Shown here: piece by piece, positions 45,628 through 54,671 of the stretch
How positions within the stretch are numbered: the stretch's first letter is position 1
How the letters are laid out: the number at the start of each line of letters is the position of its first letter
NCBI RefSeq assembly: GCF_004345665.1
Contig: NZ_SLWR01000001.1
Coordinates: forward strand, 682,001 to 746,000
Origin: Kribbella antiqua
GTDB taxonomy: Bacteria; Actinomycetota; Actinomycetes; Propionibacteriales; Kribbellaceae
Direction: 5' to 3'
DNA length: 64,000 nt
The notes under the pieces: model-generated
Seen by the model: only the letters and a program-made list of their open reading frames with translations
Told to the model about the DNA's origin: nothing
Databases searched by the model: none
Translations under genes and position numbers: made by a program

Positions 45628-46391
45628 GCAGACACCACCTCGGTCGACTCGCCTGGCACCAGGATCTCCACCTTCACCCCGGGATCCACCTCGGTCATCG
45701 CGGTCTTGAACCTGTCCCCGGGTGGCAGGAACAGCTCCGGCTTGAGCCAGTCGCATCCGATCGGCCAGAACGTCCCGAAATGTATCGGTATCGCGACCCT
45801 GGCGCCGACCCGGTGAACAGCTTCGGCCGCGCTGACCGGATTCAGGTGCCCAGCGCCCAGCGTCGGGCCCCAACCGCCGACCGGCACCAACGCCAGGTCG
45901 ACCGGGCCGGCTTCCGCGGCCAGTCCGTCGTACAGGTCGGTGTCGCCGGCGAACCACACGCTCGGCGCGCCCTCGACCCGGTAGCCGACGGCCGGTCCGG
46001 TGAACGACGACCACGGCAGCCGCCGGCCGTCGTGATGAGCCGTCACCGCCGTGATCTCGAGCGCGCCGATCCGAACCTGGTTGCCGGGAGCAACCTCGAT
46101 ACAGCGGTCCGACAGCGCGGCGCCGTACTCCTGATCGATCAGCCGTGCCGCACCTCGCGGCACGACCAGAGCGGCGCCGGGAGCGATCAGCCGCAGTGAC
46201 GTGAGGTGCAGGTGGTCGGCATGCATGTGCGAGACGAGTACGGCGTCGCACTCGGCGGCTGCGGGTAGTGGAGCCGGTCCCCGGCGCCGGCGCAGGTGCG
46301 CGATCCGGGAGGTCAGGACGGGATCGGTGAGCAACCGCGTGCCGTTCTCCTCGATGGTGGTGGTGGCGTGCCCCCACCAGGTGATCCGCAC
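45624..46391 (-). CDS. MBL-fold metallohydrolase (UlaG-like)
   Basis: About 255 residues, metallo-beta-lactamase fold of the L-ascorbate-6-phosphate lactonase/UlaG-like group. It opens RITWWGHATTTIEENGTRLL, has the metal motif VSHMHADHLH (HxHxDH), the Asp in WFAGDTDLYDG and a late His in IPIHFGTFWP. GTG at 46391 has GGAGG about 11 bases upstream, at the end of the preceding gene. It is probably cotranscribed with the phosphodiesterase gene upstream (4-base gap). Confidence 0.88.
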   Translation of the reverse strand: MRITWWGHATTTIEENGTRLLTDPVLTSRIAHLRRRRGPAPLPAAAECDAVLVSHMHADHLHLTSLRLIAPGAALVVPRGAARLIDQEYGAALSDRCIEVAPGNQVRIGALEITAVTAHHDGRRLPWSSFTGPAVGYRVEGAPSVWFAGDTDLYDGLAAEAGPVDLALVPVGGWGPTLGAGHLNPVSAAEAVHRVGARVAIPIHFGTFWPIGCDWLKPELFLPPGDRFKTAMTEVDPGVKVEILVPGESTEVVSA

Positions 46392-46395
46392 GCTG

Positions 46396-48576
46396 TCATG
46401 CCTCCACGCTCGTCGGACTCTCGGCCGGCTCACGCAACTCCTTGCGGTGGCCGAGCTGTTCCAGCCAGCCGATCAGCAACGCGTGGACCGCGTCGGAGCC
46501 TACGGGAGGCTCTTTCACCACCCAACGGCTCGGGTGCACCAGCACCGCCTCGGTCTGCCAGCCGCCGATGCCGCCGTGGCACCCGACCAGCTCCTCGAAC
46601 GCGGCCACCTCGTGCGTGTAGTCGTCCAGCCGGCTGATCACCACGACGTCCCCGTTGTGCGGCATCTCCGCCTGCCGCAGCATCGACGCGGCCGCGAACG
46701 GCCCGTACGGCGTCAGCGGGTCCTCACCCTCGATCCGGCCGGTCTTGAGCACGTGGACTCCGGCCCTGCCGATCGCTACCGGCCCCTCGGCCAGCGAGTC
46801 GACCACGACGAACCCGATCCCAGGATGGGTCGCCAGTCCTGGGATCAGCTTCGGGTGCAACAGCTCGATCTCCTCCAGCGGCACCCGGCCTGGGGTGGTG
46901 GCGAGATAGATGAGCGCGAGGTTCCCCGAGGACGTGACGACCATCTGCTCGTCGGCGGCGACCTCCGGCTCGCAGTCCTTCGGGCCGAGCTCCACCTCGC
47001 CGTGAAGCACGCGGGCGTGCAGCGCCTTCCGGGTGACCGACCCGGCCACGCTGCGACGCAGGCTGAGCTCGGTCAGGAAAGCATTCACCGGACCCCAGCC
47101 CTCGGTCTTGCCGACCGCGGCCACCGGCTCCTTGGCGGTGTCGACCAGGTCGTCGACCACCTCGGTGAGCGTCCGCCCGTACCGCTGCAGGAAGGTCGAC
47201 CCTTGGCTCTGACCGTGATCCGACAGTACGACGATCTCGTACGAATGCGGCAGGATGTCGATGATCCGGTGCAGCGCACCGAGCACCCGGTCGAGGCCTT
47301 CCAGGGTCTGCAACGACTCGGCGCGGGTCGGGCCGGCGTGGTGCGCGACCTCGTCGTAGTCGACGAAGTCGCAGTAGATGACCGGCGTCCCCTTCACCAG
47401 TTCGTCAGTGATCAGCGAGACGTTCAGATCGCGGAGCAGGACGTTGCTGATCGCCCGGAGGAAGATGTACCCGCCACCGCGCTTGACCCGCGGGACCAGG
47501 TGACGGACCCGCTGGCGACGGGCCTGGTGCAGTTCCTTCACCATTTCCGCCACGCACAGCACCAGACCGCGGGCGGCACCCTGGGGACTGGAGAAGAACC
47601 GGACGTATCCGCGGCTGCGGTTGCTCGGCAGCGAGGCTCGGCTGAACACCAGCTCGGAGCGCTGCGCGTCCCCCGACCAGTTGTTGCTGATGCTGACGCC
47701 ACCGTCGGCCAGCAGGCCGCGTCCGGTCGACATCCGGTCCTCGATCTCGGCGGCGTCCCGGCCCCGGTTCGTCACCATCACCCGGGCGGTTTCCTTCTCA
47801 TACCACCGGAACGCCGGGATCTGCCGCGAGCCGCCGTGCAGGATGCCGGCCTGGCTGGCCGGAGTCGTCGACGGTACGCCCGTGTGCCAGCCGACCATCG
47901 AGTGCTTGCCATCCCGGATCCAGCCGCCCAGGTTCGGCAGGTTGCCGGCCAGCACCATCCAGTTCAGCAGCGGCTCGGAGAGGCCGTCGATCTGGATGAT
48001 CAGCATCCCGGTCTTCGGCGCCGGCTTGATTTTGCGGGCCCGGCGGTGCACGACTCGCATGACTTCGGCGACGTACGCGTCGTCGCTGCCGGCGTACGCG
48101 ATCCAACCGACGACCGCGCTCACCGACGACATCACGATCGAGACCAGCAGCGGCGCCTCGACGCCGTGCAGGTTCACGCCGGGGTCGACGGTGATGCCGA
48201 GATAGACCACGCCGAACTGCGACAGCAGCCCGCCGACCAGGACGCCGACCGAGCCGATCAGGATCGCGATCCCGGCCAGGAACCAGCGCATCAGCAGGCC
48301 GAACACCGCCAGCAGGACGACCAGCCGCAGAATCGGCAGCCGGCCGTCGCTGCTGATCTGCGGCAGCGTCCAGAACGTGATGATCAGCGAGATGAGCGAT
48401 GCCAGGCCGCCGTACAGCATCGCCTGCAGGCCGCGGCCGGTACGGCGCAGGTCGAGCCAGACCGGCCGCCGTCGCCGCCGGTCCCCGGACACCTGTTCTG
48501 GTGGTTTCGCCATCTCCTGGATCGTGCTCCCCGTCCGTGCCTGTCGCGCTGGTGCTGTACCGAGCGTACGAGGCAT
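46396..48576 (-). CDS. Membrane phosphodiesterase/alkaline-phosphatase-superfamily protein with holin-like N-terminus
   Basis: About 726 residues. The first third has four hydrophobic helices (AMLYGGLASLISLIITFWTL, LRLVVLLAVFGLLMRWFLAG, LIGSVGVLVGGLLSQFGVVY, VSIVMSSVSAVVGWIAYAG) like phage-holin-family proteins. The rest resembles type I phosphodiesterase/nucleotide pyrophosphatase: MLIIQIDGLSEPLL, GVPSTTPASQAGILHGG (nucleophile Thr region), YCDFVDYDEVAHHAGP and VVLSDHGQSQGSTF. The start is uncertain (48576 or 48513). Acts at the membrane; substrate unknown. Confidence 0.85.
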   Translation of the reverse strand: MPRTLGTAPARQARTGSTIQEMAKPPEQVSGDRRRRRPVWLDLRRTGRGLQAMLYGGLASLISLIITFWTLPQISSDGRLPILRLVVLLAVFGLLMRWFLAGIAILIGSVGVLVGGLLSQFGVVYLGITVDPGVNLHGVEAPLLVSIVMSSVSAVVGWIAYAGSDDAYVAEVMRVVHRRARKIKPAPKTGMLIIQIDGLSEPLLNWMVLAGNLPNLGGWIRDGKHSMVGWHTGVPSTTPASQAGILHGGSRQIPAFRWYEKETARVMVTNRGRDAAEIEDRMSTGRGLLADGGVSISNNWSGDAQRSELVFSRASLPSNRSRGYVRFFSSPQGAARGLVLCVAEMVKELHQARRQRVRHLVPRVKRGGGYIFLRAISNVLLRDLNVSLITDELVKGTPVIYCDFVDYDEVAHHAGPTRAESLQTLEGLDRVLGALHRIIDILPHSYEIVVLSDHGQSQGSTFLQRYGRTLTEVVDDLVDTAKEPVAAVGKTEGWGPVNAFLTELSLRRSVAGSVTRKALHARVLHGEVELGPKDCEPEVAADEQMVVTSSGNLALIYLATTPGRVPLEEIELLHPKLIPGLATHPGIGFVVVDSLAEGPVAIGRAGVHVLKTGRIEGEDPLTPYGPFAAASMLRQAEMPHNGDVVVISRLDDYTHEVAAFEELVGCHGGIGGWQTEAVLVHPSRWVVKEPPVGSDAVHALLIGWLEQLGHRKELREPAESPTSVEA

Positions 48577-48639
48577 GGTCCAGTCAACAGGCTCCACGCC
48601 ACGCACGAAGCGGGAGGATCCCGGGTCAACCCTGAACCG

Positions 48640-49985
48640 TCACTGAAGCTCCAGGTAGTCCACCTCGGCGTACAGCTCACCCTTCGTCAGGCGGATGGTG
48701 TTCCAGCCGGCGTTCACAGTGACCGAGACGGAACTCTGCTGCCAGTTGTCCCAGCCGGTGACCGGGTAAGTGACGCTGCCTTGACTGTTGCCGTTGACAA
48801 CAAGCCCGTGGCTGGCCGGGGCGCCTGAGCCATTCGCGTATCCGACATGCAGCGTGTAACCGCCTGCAACTGCGCGAACACGGTGTTCTCCACCCAGGAG
48901 TCGGCGTAGTCGATGTAGGCGACCACCTTTCCGTCCGAGGCGCCGGCCGCGTTCGACCGTACGACGCAGTGGTTGAGCGTGCCGCGCTCCGCCTCGTACC
49001 GGACCCGGCTGCCTCGGACCACCGGGTAGTCGTTGGCCCAGCCGACATCCGCGACGTACAGGTGACGCGAGCCGTTCACCCACCCGTGGACGAACACCTT
49101 GTCGCCCACGAAGTTCGCACCACCGGGCCCGCAGATGCGGTTGTCGAAGCTTTGGGTTGTCATCAGAGGCCGGAAAGCGGTCGTCCATGGCCCGCTGAGA
49201 CTCGGCGCGGTCGCGTACGACGTCAGGTAGTTGCAGTCGGTGTATCCGCCGCCAGAGAAGAACAGCACGAACTGACTCCCGCGCTGGACGAGATCCGGCG
49301 CCTCGATGACTCCGCTCGACGTGAGTAGCGCGCTGTTGCCGCCGACCAGCGTGGTGCCGTTGTTCGCCGTACGCGTGAGCCAGAGGGTCGACGGCTGGCC
49401 GATCGCGTTGCCGTCGTTCTTCCAGACCAGGTAGCGGGTGCCGTCGTTCGCCACGAAGGTGTTCGCGCCGATCGCGCCGCCGAGGTCGAGCGGGCAGATC
49501 AGCGGCTGGCTCCCGACCGGGGTGAACGGCCCGAGCGGTGAGGTCGCCGTGGCGACGCCGATACATTGCCGGCCGGACGACGTGTGCCAGGCGGTGTAGG
49601 TGAGGGTGTAGGAGCCGTCCGGGTTCGGGTAGACGTCCGGCGCCCAGGTGCGGCCGGGCTGTGCCCAGCCGGCCGACGGCCCGCCAGGCATCGCGTCACC
49701 ACGAATCGTCCACGGCCCGTTCGCACTCGCCGCCGTCGCGACCGGGACATGCCCGCGACCGTTGTTCGTCGAGTACGCGTACCACGTCCCGTTCTGCTGA
49801 AACACATCCGGATCCGGAAAGTCCTCCCCGATGATCTCGCCCGGGAACACCGCCGCAGTGGCGACTGCGTGCACCGGCGGTGACAGAAGTGCGGAAAGAC
49901 CGAGCACTACGAGGAGAGCTGTCAGAAGTCGTCGCAGTGGGGACTCCTCAGGTGGGGCGGATACCTGGGGACCGAACTTTTCCAT
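48640..49985 (-). pseudogene. Secreted GH43 glycosidase with C-terminal CBM, frameshifted
   Basis: Secreted arabinan/xylan-type enzyme in two frames. The first runs from a signal peptide (RRLLTALLVVLGLSALL) through the GH43 five-blade domain: catalytic-base region DFPDPDVFQQNGTWYAYSTN, WAPDVYPNPDGSYTLTYTAW and the acid SSGVIEAPDLVQRG. A CBM6/35-like module starts at RYEAERGTLNH, but its frame breaks near 48872 after WVENTVFAQ. The other frame continues the module without loss (AGGYTLHVGYANGSGAPASH) to YAEVDYLELQ. The ATG at 49985 lacks a ribosome site; an in-frame CTG at 49937 sits six bases after GAGGAG and directly starts the signal peptide. Either a real frameshift or one sequencing error. 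Confidence 0.82.
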
Positions 49986-50106
49986 CGATTCACCTTAATG
50001 ACCAGAGCTCGGCAAACTCCCGCCTTTTGCGTGATCACTGGACCCGGGACGCTTCGGGGTGGAGACTCCCGCTAGTTGGTTTCCGCCTGGGTTGAGGGGA
50101 GTTCTC

Positions 50107-51669
50107 GTGAGGTATTTACCGAGAGTGTCGGGGCGCGGGGTGATCGCCGGGGTGGCTGTGCTCGCGGCGGCGTTCGGCGGAGTGATGAATCAGTCGGGTA
50201 CGGCGCCCACCGCCGTACAGGCAACACCTCTGCAGACGCAGCTGGACACGCTGCTCAACGACAGCCGGTACGTCGGCTCACAGGTCGCGCTCGTAGTCCG
50301 CGACGCGACGACCGGCGAGACGTTGTACGACCGGAATGGCGGCCAGCGGATGCTGCCCGCCTCCAACACCAAGCTCTTCTCCTCGACCGCCGCGATGCAC
50401 GTCCTCGGCCCGTCGTACCGCTTCCACACCGACGTCCTCGCGACCGGTCCGGTCTACAGCGGCCAGTTGCTCGGAGACCTTTATCTGAAGGGTTACGGCG
50501 ACCCGACCGCGCTCGAGTCCGACTACTCCGGACTGGCCAAGCAGCTCGCCCAATCCGGCGTACGTCGGATTGTCGGCAATCTGATCGCAGACGATACGTA
50601 CTTCGACCACGTCCGCCTCGGCGACAGCTGGGCCTGGGACGACGAGCCGTTCTACTACTCGGCCCAGATCGCCGCCCTCACCCTCGCGCCGAACACCGAC
50701 TACGACTCCGGTACGGCGATCGTCGAAAGCCTCCCGGGCGCGTCGGTCGGAGCACCGGTCAAGCTGAGCCTGGTCCCGGCGAACGACGTACTCAAGCTCG
50801 TCAGTACGGCGACCACCGGCGCAGCCGGCTCCGCCAACACCTTGAGCATCGAGCGCGACCACGGCACGAACATCGTCCGGGTCACCGGCTCGGTCCCGCT
50901 CGGTGCGACGGTCGGCCAGGAATGGGTGACGGTGTGGGAGCCGGAGCTCTACGCGGCCGACGTCTTCAAGCGCGCACTCGCCGCCCAGGGCATCAAGGTC
51001 TCCGGCCAGATTCGCAACGCGGGTTCCCCCGCGACAGCTCGCCTGCTCGCGCGGGACGAGTCGATGACGGTTGGCGAACTGATGAACCCGTTCCTCAAGC
51101 TGTCCAACAACATGCACGCCGAGCACCTCGTGAAAGCGATGGGCGCGGTCGCAGAGGCCGAGGGCAGCTGGTCCGCCGGGCTCGACGTCGTCACCGACTA
51201 CGCGAAGAGCGTCGGTGTCGACACCAGCGCACTGCGCTTGTCCGACGGCTCCGGCCTGTCCCGCAAGGTGAACGTGACCGCCGACAGCATCACCGACCTA
51301 CTGATCGCCGTACAGAAGGAACCGTGGTGGCAGCAGTGGTACGACGCTCTCCCCATCGCCGGCAATCCAGACCGCTTCACCGGCGGCACCTTGCGCAGCC
51401 GGATGCGCAACACCCCCGCTGCCAACAATCTGCACGGCAAGACCGGCTCGCTGACCGGCGTGACGTCGCTGTCCGGCTACGTCACCGCGGCGGACGGCCG
51501 CAAGTTGGTGTTCTCGATGATCAGCAACAACTACCTGGTCAGCCCTCGCTCCATCGAGGACGCGGTCGGCGTCACGCTGGCCTCGTCTCCCGGCCAAGCC
51601 GCGACCACGCTGCAGCGGAACACCCAGGTCGAAGACGCGTGTGACCTCGAGTGGGACAAGGCCTGTTAA
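50107..51669 (+). CDS. dacB: D-alanyl-D-alanine carboxypeptidase/endopeptidase, PBP4 (S13) family
   Basis: Cell-wall peptidoglycan hydrolase of the class C penicillin-binding proteins, 520 residues, exported by an N-terminal signal or anchor (VIAGVAVLAAAFGG). The three catalytic motifs are SxxK at residues 86-89 (ASNTK), SNN in LKLSNNMHAEHL and KTG in LHGKTGSLTG. Long insertion domains between SxxK and SNN are typical of PBP4. GTG at 50107 has GGGGAG five bases before it. Ends close to a hairpin terminator. Confidence 0.94.
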   Translation: MRYLPRVSGRGVIAGVAVLAAAFGGVMNQSGTAPTAVQATPLQTQLDTLLNDSRYVGSQVALVVRDATTGETLYDRNGGQRMLPASNTKLFSSTAAMHVLGPSYRFHTDVLATGPVYSGQLLGDLYLKGYGDPTALESDYSGLAKQLAQSGVRRIVGNLIADDTYFDHVRLGDSWAWDDEPFYYSAQIAALTLAPNTDYDSGTAIVESLPGASVGAPVKLSLVPANDVLKLVSTATTGAAGSANTLSIERDHGTNIVRVTGSVPLGATVGQEWVTVWEPELYAADVFKRALAAQGIKVSGQIRNAGSPATARLLARDESMTVGELMNPFLKLSNNMHAEHLVKAMGAVAEAEGSWSAGLDVVTDYAKSVGVDTSALRLSDGSGLSRKVNVTADSITDLLIAVQKEPWWQQWYDALPIAGNPDRFTGGTLRSRMRNTPAANNLHGKTGSLTGVTSLSGYVTAADGRKLVFSMISNNYLVSPRSIEDAVGVTLASSPGQAATTLQRNTQVEDACDLEWDKAC

Positions 51670-51683
51670 TGCGTTAGACAGTG

Positions 51684-51719
51684 CGGCGGTCGTTCACCAC
51701 GATGTGTGAATGACCGCCG
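51684..51719 (+). terminator. Hairpin terminator after dacB
   Basis: 14-bp stem with one G-U pair (arms 51684-51697 and 51706-51719) and an 8-base loop, starting 15 bases after the dacB stop. The right arm contains the ATG (51710) of the following short frame, so the same structure would mask that start in any read-through message. Confidence 0.72.
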
Positions 51720-51916
51720 TACTTCCGGACTCCTACACCGTCCGCCCACCGGCCAAGGAGGACGCCGAGGCGGTCTTCGCGCTCGCCGCCGCCTACAACA
51801 CCGGAGTGGTCGGCTTCGCCGACTTCACCCTCGACGACATGATCAACGCGCTCACCGAGCCGAGCTTCGAGCCGTCGACCGACGGCTGGCTCGTCTGGCG
51901 CCTGGAGCTGCTGTGA
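51710..51916 (+). pseudogene. Truncated GNAT N-terminal fragment
   Basis: 68 residues that align with the N-terminus of the next gene: YTVRPPAKEDAEAVFALAAA against FTVRPMSVDDAPLIADRSAA, and FEPSTDGWLVW against FNPATDGWIVTD. It ends right where the GNAT core would start, its TGA overlapping the GTG of the intact copy. This looks like the remnant of a tandem duplication in which the rest of copy 1 was deleted. It could still act as a coupling leader. Confidence 0.68.
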
Positions 51917-52848
51917 CGTTCACCGTTCGCCCGATGAGCGTGGACGACGCTCCGCTGATCGCCGACCGGAGCGCCGCCTACACGACCGCACTGCTCGGCT
52001 TCCCGAAGCACAGCCCCGAGGACGTCGCGAACTACCTGCGGGACCCCGGTTTCAACCCCGCCACCGACGGCTGGATCGTCACCGACCCCGCCGGCGAGTT
52101 CCTAGGCTCCGCCACCGCCGCCGCGAACAGCGACGGTTCGCGCGTCAACCTCGAGGTCCTCACCGAGGTCCCCACAGTGGCCAACTCACTGCTGGACCAC
52201 GCGATCCAGCGCGCCACGGGAATAGGCCGGCACGCCCATCAATCAGAGGTCGTCCTGAGCCTCGGCGTGATCAGGCAAGACCAGTTCATGTCCGGCATCG
52301 CCGCCGCGCACGGCTTCACCATCGCCACCTCGGTCCACCGCATGCGGATCAACTTCACCGGCCCCATCGAACCACCGGCAGTCCCCGCAGGCGCCGTCGT
52401 CAAGCAAGGAGCCTTCGACGATGCCACCCGCCGCGCCGCCCACGCCGTACTGGTAGAAGCCTTCGCAACCCAGCCCGGCGCCGATCCTCGCCCGTACGAC
52501 GAATGGGCCGCCTCGCGCGAATCCCGCTCGACCTTCGACTGGTCCCAGCTCACCACCGTCGAACTCGACGGTCGCCCCGTAGCCGTTGCCGAATGCAACG
52601 ACAACTTCCGCACCACCGACAACTGCGGCTACATCGGCCGCCTGGCCGTCATCCCAGCAGCCCGCGGCAAAGGCCTGGCCAAGTTCCTCCTCCACCACAC
52701 CTTCGCCACCGACGCCACCGCCGGCCGCTCCGGCACCATCCTCCACGTAGACACCAGCAACCCCACCCCCGCTCTAGCCCTCTACACCGCCGTAGGCATG
52801 CGCCCAGACCTGACCAGCGACATCTACCGCCGCCCTCTCCCCCTCTAG
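51913..52848 (+). CDS. Two-domain GNAT acetyltransferase
   Basis: 311 residues with two GNAT-like domains in tandem, as in MshD-type and related actinobacterial enzymes. The C-terminal domain holds the acetyl-CoA motif LAVIPAARGKGLAKFLLHHT and NPTPALALYTAVGM. The N-terminal domain (FTVRPMSVDDAPLIADRSAA) lacks a clear acetyl-CoA motif. GTG overlaps the TGA of the upstream fragment (GTGA). Substrate unknown; it is not possible to call MshD from this alone. Confidence 0.82.
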   Translation: MTFTVRPMSVDDAPLIADRSAAYTTALLGFPKHSPEDVANYLRDPGFNPATDGWIVTDPAGEFLGSATAAANSDGSRVNLEVLTEVPTVANSLLDHAIQRATGIGRHAHQSEVVLSLGVIRQDQFMSGIAAAHGFTIATSVHRMRINFTGPIEPPAVPAGAVVKQGAFDDATRRAAHAVLVEAFATQPGADPRPYDEWAASRESRSTFDWSQLTTVELDGRPVAVAECNDNFRTTDNCGYIGRLAVIPAARGKGLAKFLLHHTFATDATAGRSGTILHVDTSNPTPALALYTAVGMRPDLTSDIYRRPLPL

Positions 52849-53409
52849 CCCCTCCTCGATAGCGGCCTATATGACGACTAGCGGCCTATTGAGCGCTATC
52901 GATCAAACAACCCGCTATCGAGCCGGCGAATCAACCTCTGTGCCCGGGATGTGGTCGAGTTTGTCCGGATGCCGGGATCCCAGGGCTTGAGCGAGGACTG
53001 CGGACACCCTCCGGGGACCTGGAACACCTGGCCAGATGTCCGAGGTCCCGGCAAGGTGTCCGAGGTCCGGCCCGACACAGGAACCAGGGGCCGGCCACAC
53101 GCTATGTCCTGTGTCAGGCCCCGCGATGGTGTGCCAGCCGTCCCGGCGACACCCATCGGCTGCAGCTAGACCCAACCACCCCCGGCCCCGGGCTACACCT
53201 CCCCGCGCGCTCCGCATAGCTGCGTCCTTCCCTGGTCGGGGTGGTGGGGGTCAAGGGTCGAAGATCGCGCAGCGACGCCGACGAAGGAGGCGCCCTTGAC
53301 ACCCGCCACCCCGACTAGCACCATCACGCAGCGAAGCCCGCGGACAATCACCTCCGTCTAAGCGCGAGACAAACCCGCACCCAACAGACAGACGGCACCA
53401 CCAGCGGAC
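52849..53409. other. 560-base intergenic region with several repeats, no gene
   Basis: No protein-like frame is seen. Contents: AGCGGCCTAT twice (52861 and 52880); a direct repeat TGTCCGAGGTCC at 53037 and 53057 (20-base period); an inverted repeat GACACAGGA (53074-53082) with TCCTGTGTC (53107-53115); and an 81-base element with 23-bp inverted ends at 53235-53315. Base composition is the same as the surroundings. Looks like accumulated remnants. Confidence 0.55.
53235..53315. repeat. 81-bp element with 23-bp terminal inverted repeats
   Basis: The left end (53235-53257) and right end (53293-53315) are inverted repeats matching at 21 of 23 positions, both beginning with GTCGGGGTGG on their outer side, with 35 bases between. 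Size and ends fit a mini-transposable element or a large hairpin. No target-site duplication is evident. Confidence 0.5.
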
Positions 53410-53450
53410 GACGCCCGCCGGGGCGGTCGCGGTCCACCCCGGCGGGCGTC
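53410..53450 (-). terminator. Hairpin terminator for the sigma/anti-sigma-like pair
   Basis: Perfect 14-bp stem (53410-53423 GACGCCCGCCGGGG and 53437-53450) with a 13-base loop, touching the stop codon of the membrane protein gene at 53449. Confidence 0.78.
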
Positions 53451-54054
53451 AGTTCAGGACCACCCGTGTGCCGGAGCTGCCGGCATAGACGACGCGGTCG
53501 GCGAGTGGGGAACGAAGGTCGAGGTAGACGGCGGTGGGGTCGGTGCCCGGCTTGACGCATTGGCGGTTCGAGGTGGAGTCGGGCGCGACCGAGTACCGGT
53601 ACGCCGCGATGCGCACACTGCCGGCATCCTGGGACAGGATCCGTACGACGGTCTGCGGCACACAAGCCTCAGCGACATACGGATCGCTCGGCACCTCAAC
53701 AACAAGCACCGACGACCGCCCCGGATCCACCCGCACCGAAGACACCAATATCTCTCCCCGCAGCACCATCAGCGTCGTACCGTTCCTGAACTGAGCCGGC
53801 GGCGGCCCGTCATCCAGATGCCCCGGCGTAGCGGTCGTCGTCACCTGAGGCGCGACCGGCTCCTCGGCTCGCGGACGGTCGATCGACACAACCGCCACCC
53901 CAGCGACCGCAACCATCGCGGCCGCAGCCGTCAGCACGTGTCGACGCCGACGACGCGACCGAGCGACAAGCTCGACTTCCGAGAACGGCGGCGCCTCCTC
54001 CGGCGTCCGCTCGTCGACGTACTCGACCAGCAGGTCGGTCGGCAGCTCACGCAT
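53449..54054 (-). CDS. Single-pass membrane protein coupled to ECF sigma factor, possible anti-sigma
   Basis: About 201 residues. An N-terminal cytosolic part of about 45 residues (RELPTDLLVEYVDERTPEEA) is followed by one transmembrane helix (HVLTAAAAMVAVAGVAVVSI) and an extracytoplasmic domain with two cysteines. No zinc-binding HxxxCxxC anti-sigma motif is visible. ATG at 54054 has GAGG at nine bases; it overlaps the sigma gene by eight bases. Position and topology suggest a regulator of the sigma factor, but no family is recognised. Confidence 0.65.
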   Translation of the reverse strand: MRELPTDLLVEYVDERTPEEAPPFSEVELVARSRRRRRHVLTAAAAMVAVAGVAVVSIDRPRAEEPVAPQVTTTATPGHLDDGPPPAQFRNGTTLMVLRGEILVSSVRVDPGRSSVLVVEVPSDPYVAEACVPQTVVRILSQDAGSVRIAAYRYSVAPDSTSNRQCVKPGTDPTAVYLDLRSPLADRVVYAGSSGTRVVLN

Positions 54055-54577
54055 GATCACGAACCTCTTCCTTGACGGCGAGCAGCGGCGCCAGCGCCTG
54101 ACGCGCCCGAGCCAGCCGCGATTTCACCGTGCCGGGTGGCAGTTGCAGTTCCTCGGCGATCTGCTCGACCGGCAGATCCATCACGTGATGCAGTACGACG
54201 ACCGCCCGCTGCGCCGGAGTGATCCGTGCAAGCGCCGCAGCCACGTCCAATGCATCACCGTCCGGCCCGCGGACTACGGCAGGCCGACCGGTCAGCTTGG
54301 CCAGCGCACGCCGAGCCACCTGCTGCCGGCGCAACCGGCTGACGAGCGTCCGTACGGCGACCGCCCGCACCCAGGCCTCCGGGTCGTCGTACCGCCGGAT
54401 CGAGTCCCAGCGGCCGAGCAGCTTCACGTACGCGTCCTGCGCGACCTCCTCGGCGTCCGCGCGCGAGCCCCCGATGGACACCAGTACGCCGATCAACCGC
54501 GGCCAGGTCCGCCGGTACAGCGCTGCCATCTCCGCCGCCGGATCATCCTGCACGTCCACACCCCCACCGTCGGTCAC
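54047..54577 (-). CDS. ECF RNA polymerase sigma factor (SigE-like family)
   Basis: About 176 residues with region 2 (AALYRRTWPRLIGVLVSIGG, then ADAEEVAQDAYVKLLGRWDS) and region 4 (LARITPAQRAVVVLHHVMDL, then EELQLPPGTVKSRLARARQA). Extracytoplasmic-function sigma, activating a small regulon on surface or stress signals. GTG at 54577 is a reasonable start; GTGs at 54559 and 54553 are alternatives. Overlaps its membrane partner by eight bases and is divergent from the ArsR-type regulator. Confidence 0.88.
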   Translation of the reverse strand: MTDGGGVDVQDDPAAEMAALYRRTWPRLIGVLVSIGGSRADAEEVAQDAYVKLLGRWDSIRRYDDPEAWVRAVAVRTLVSRLRRQQVARRALAKLTGRPAVVRGPDGDALDVAAALARITPAQRAVVVLHHVMDLPVEQIAEELQLPPGTVKSRLARARQALAPLLAVKEEVRDHA

Positions 54578-54671
54578 ACGGCTAACACGCGCCAGCACCC
54601 CACCCGGTTCCACCGAATCTCAAGCATCTCAGGGGTTGCCCTTCCGAGATCTGAGAGATTACTCTCGAAAC

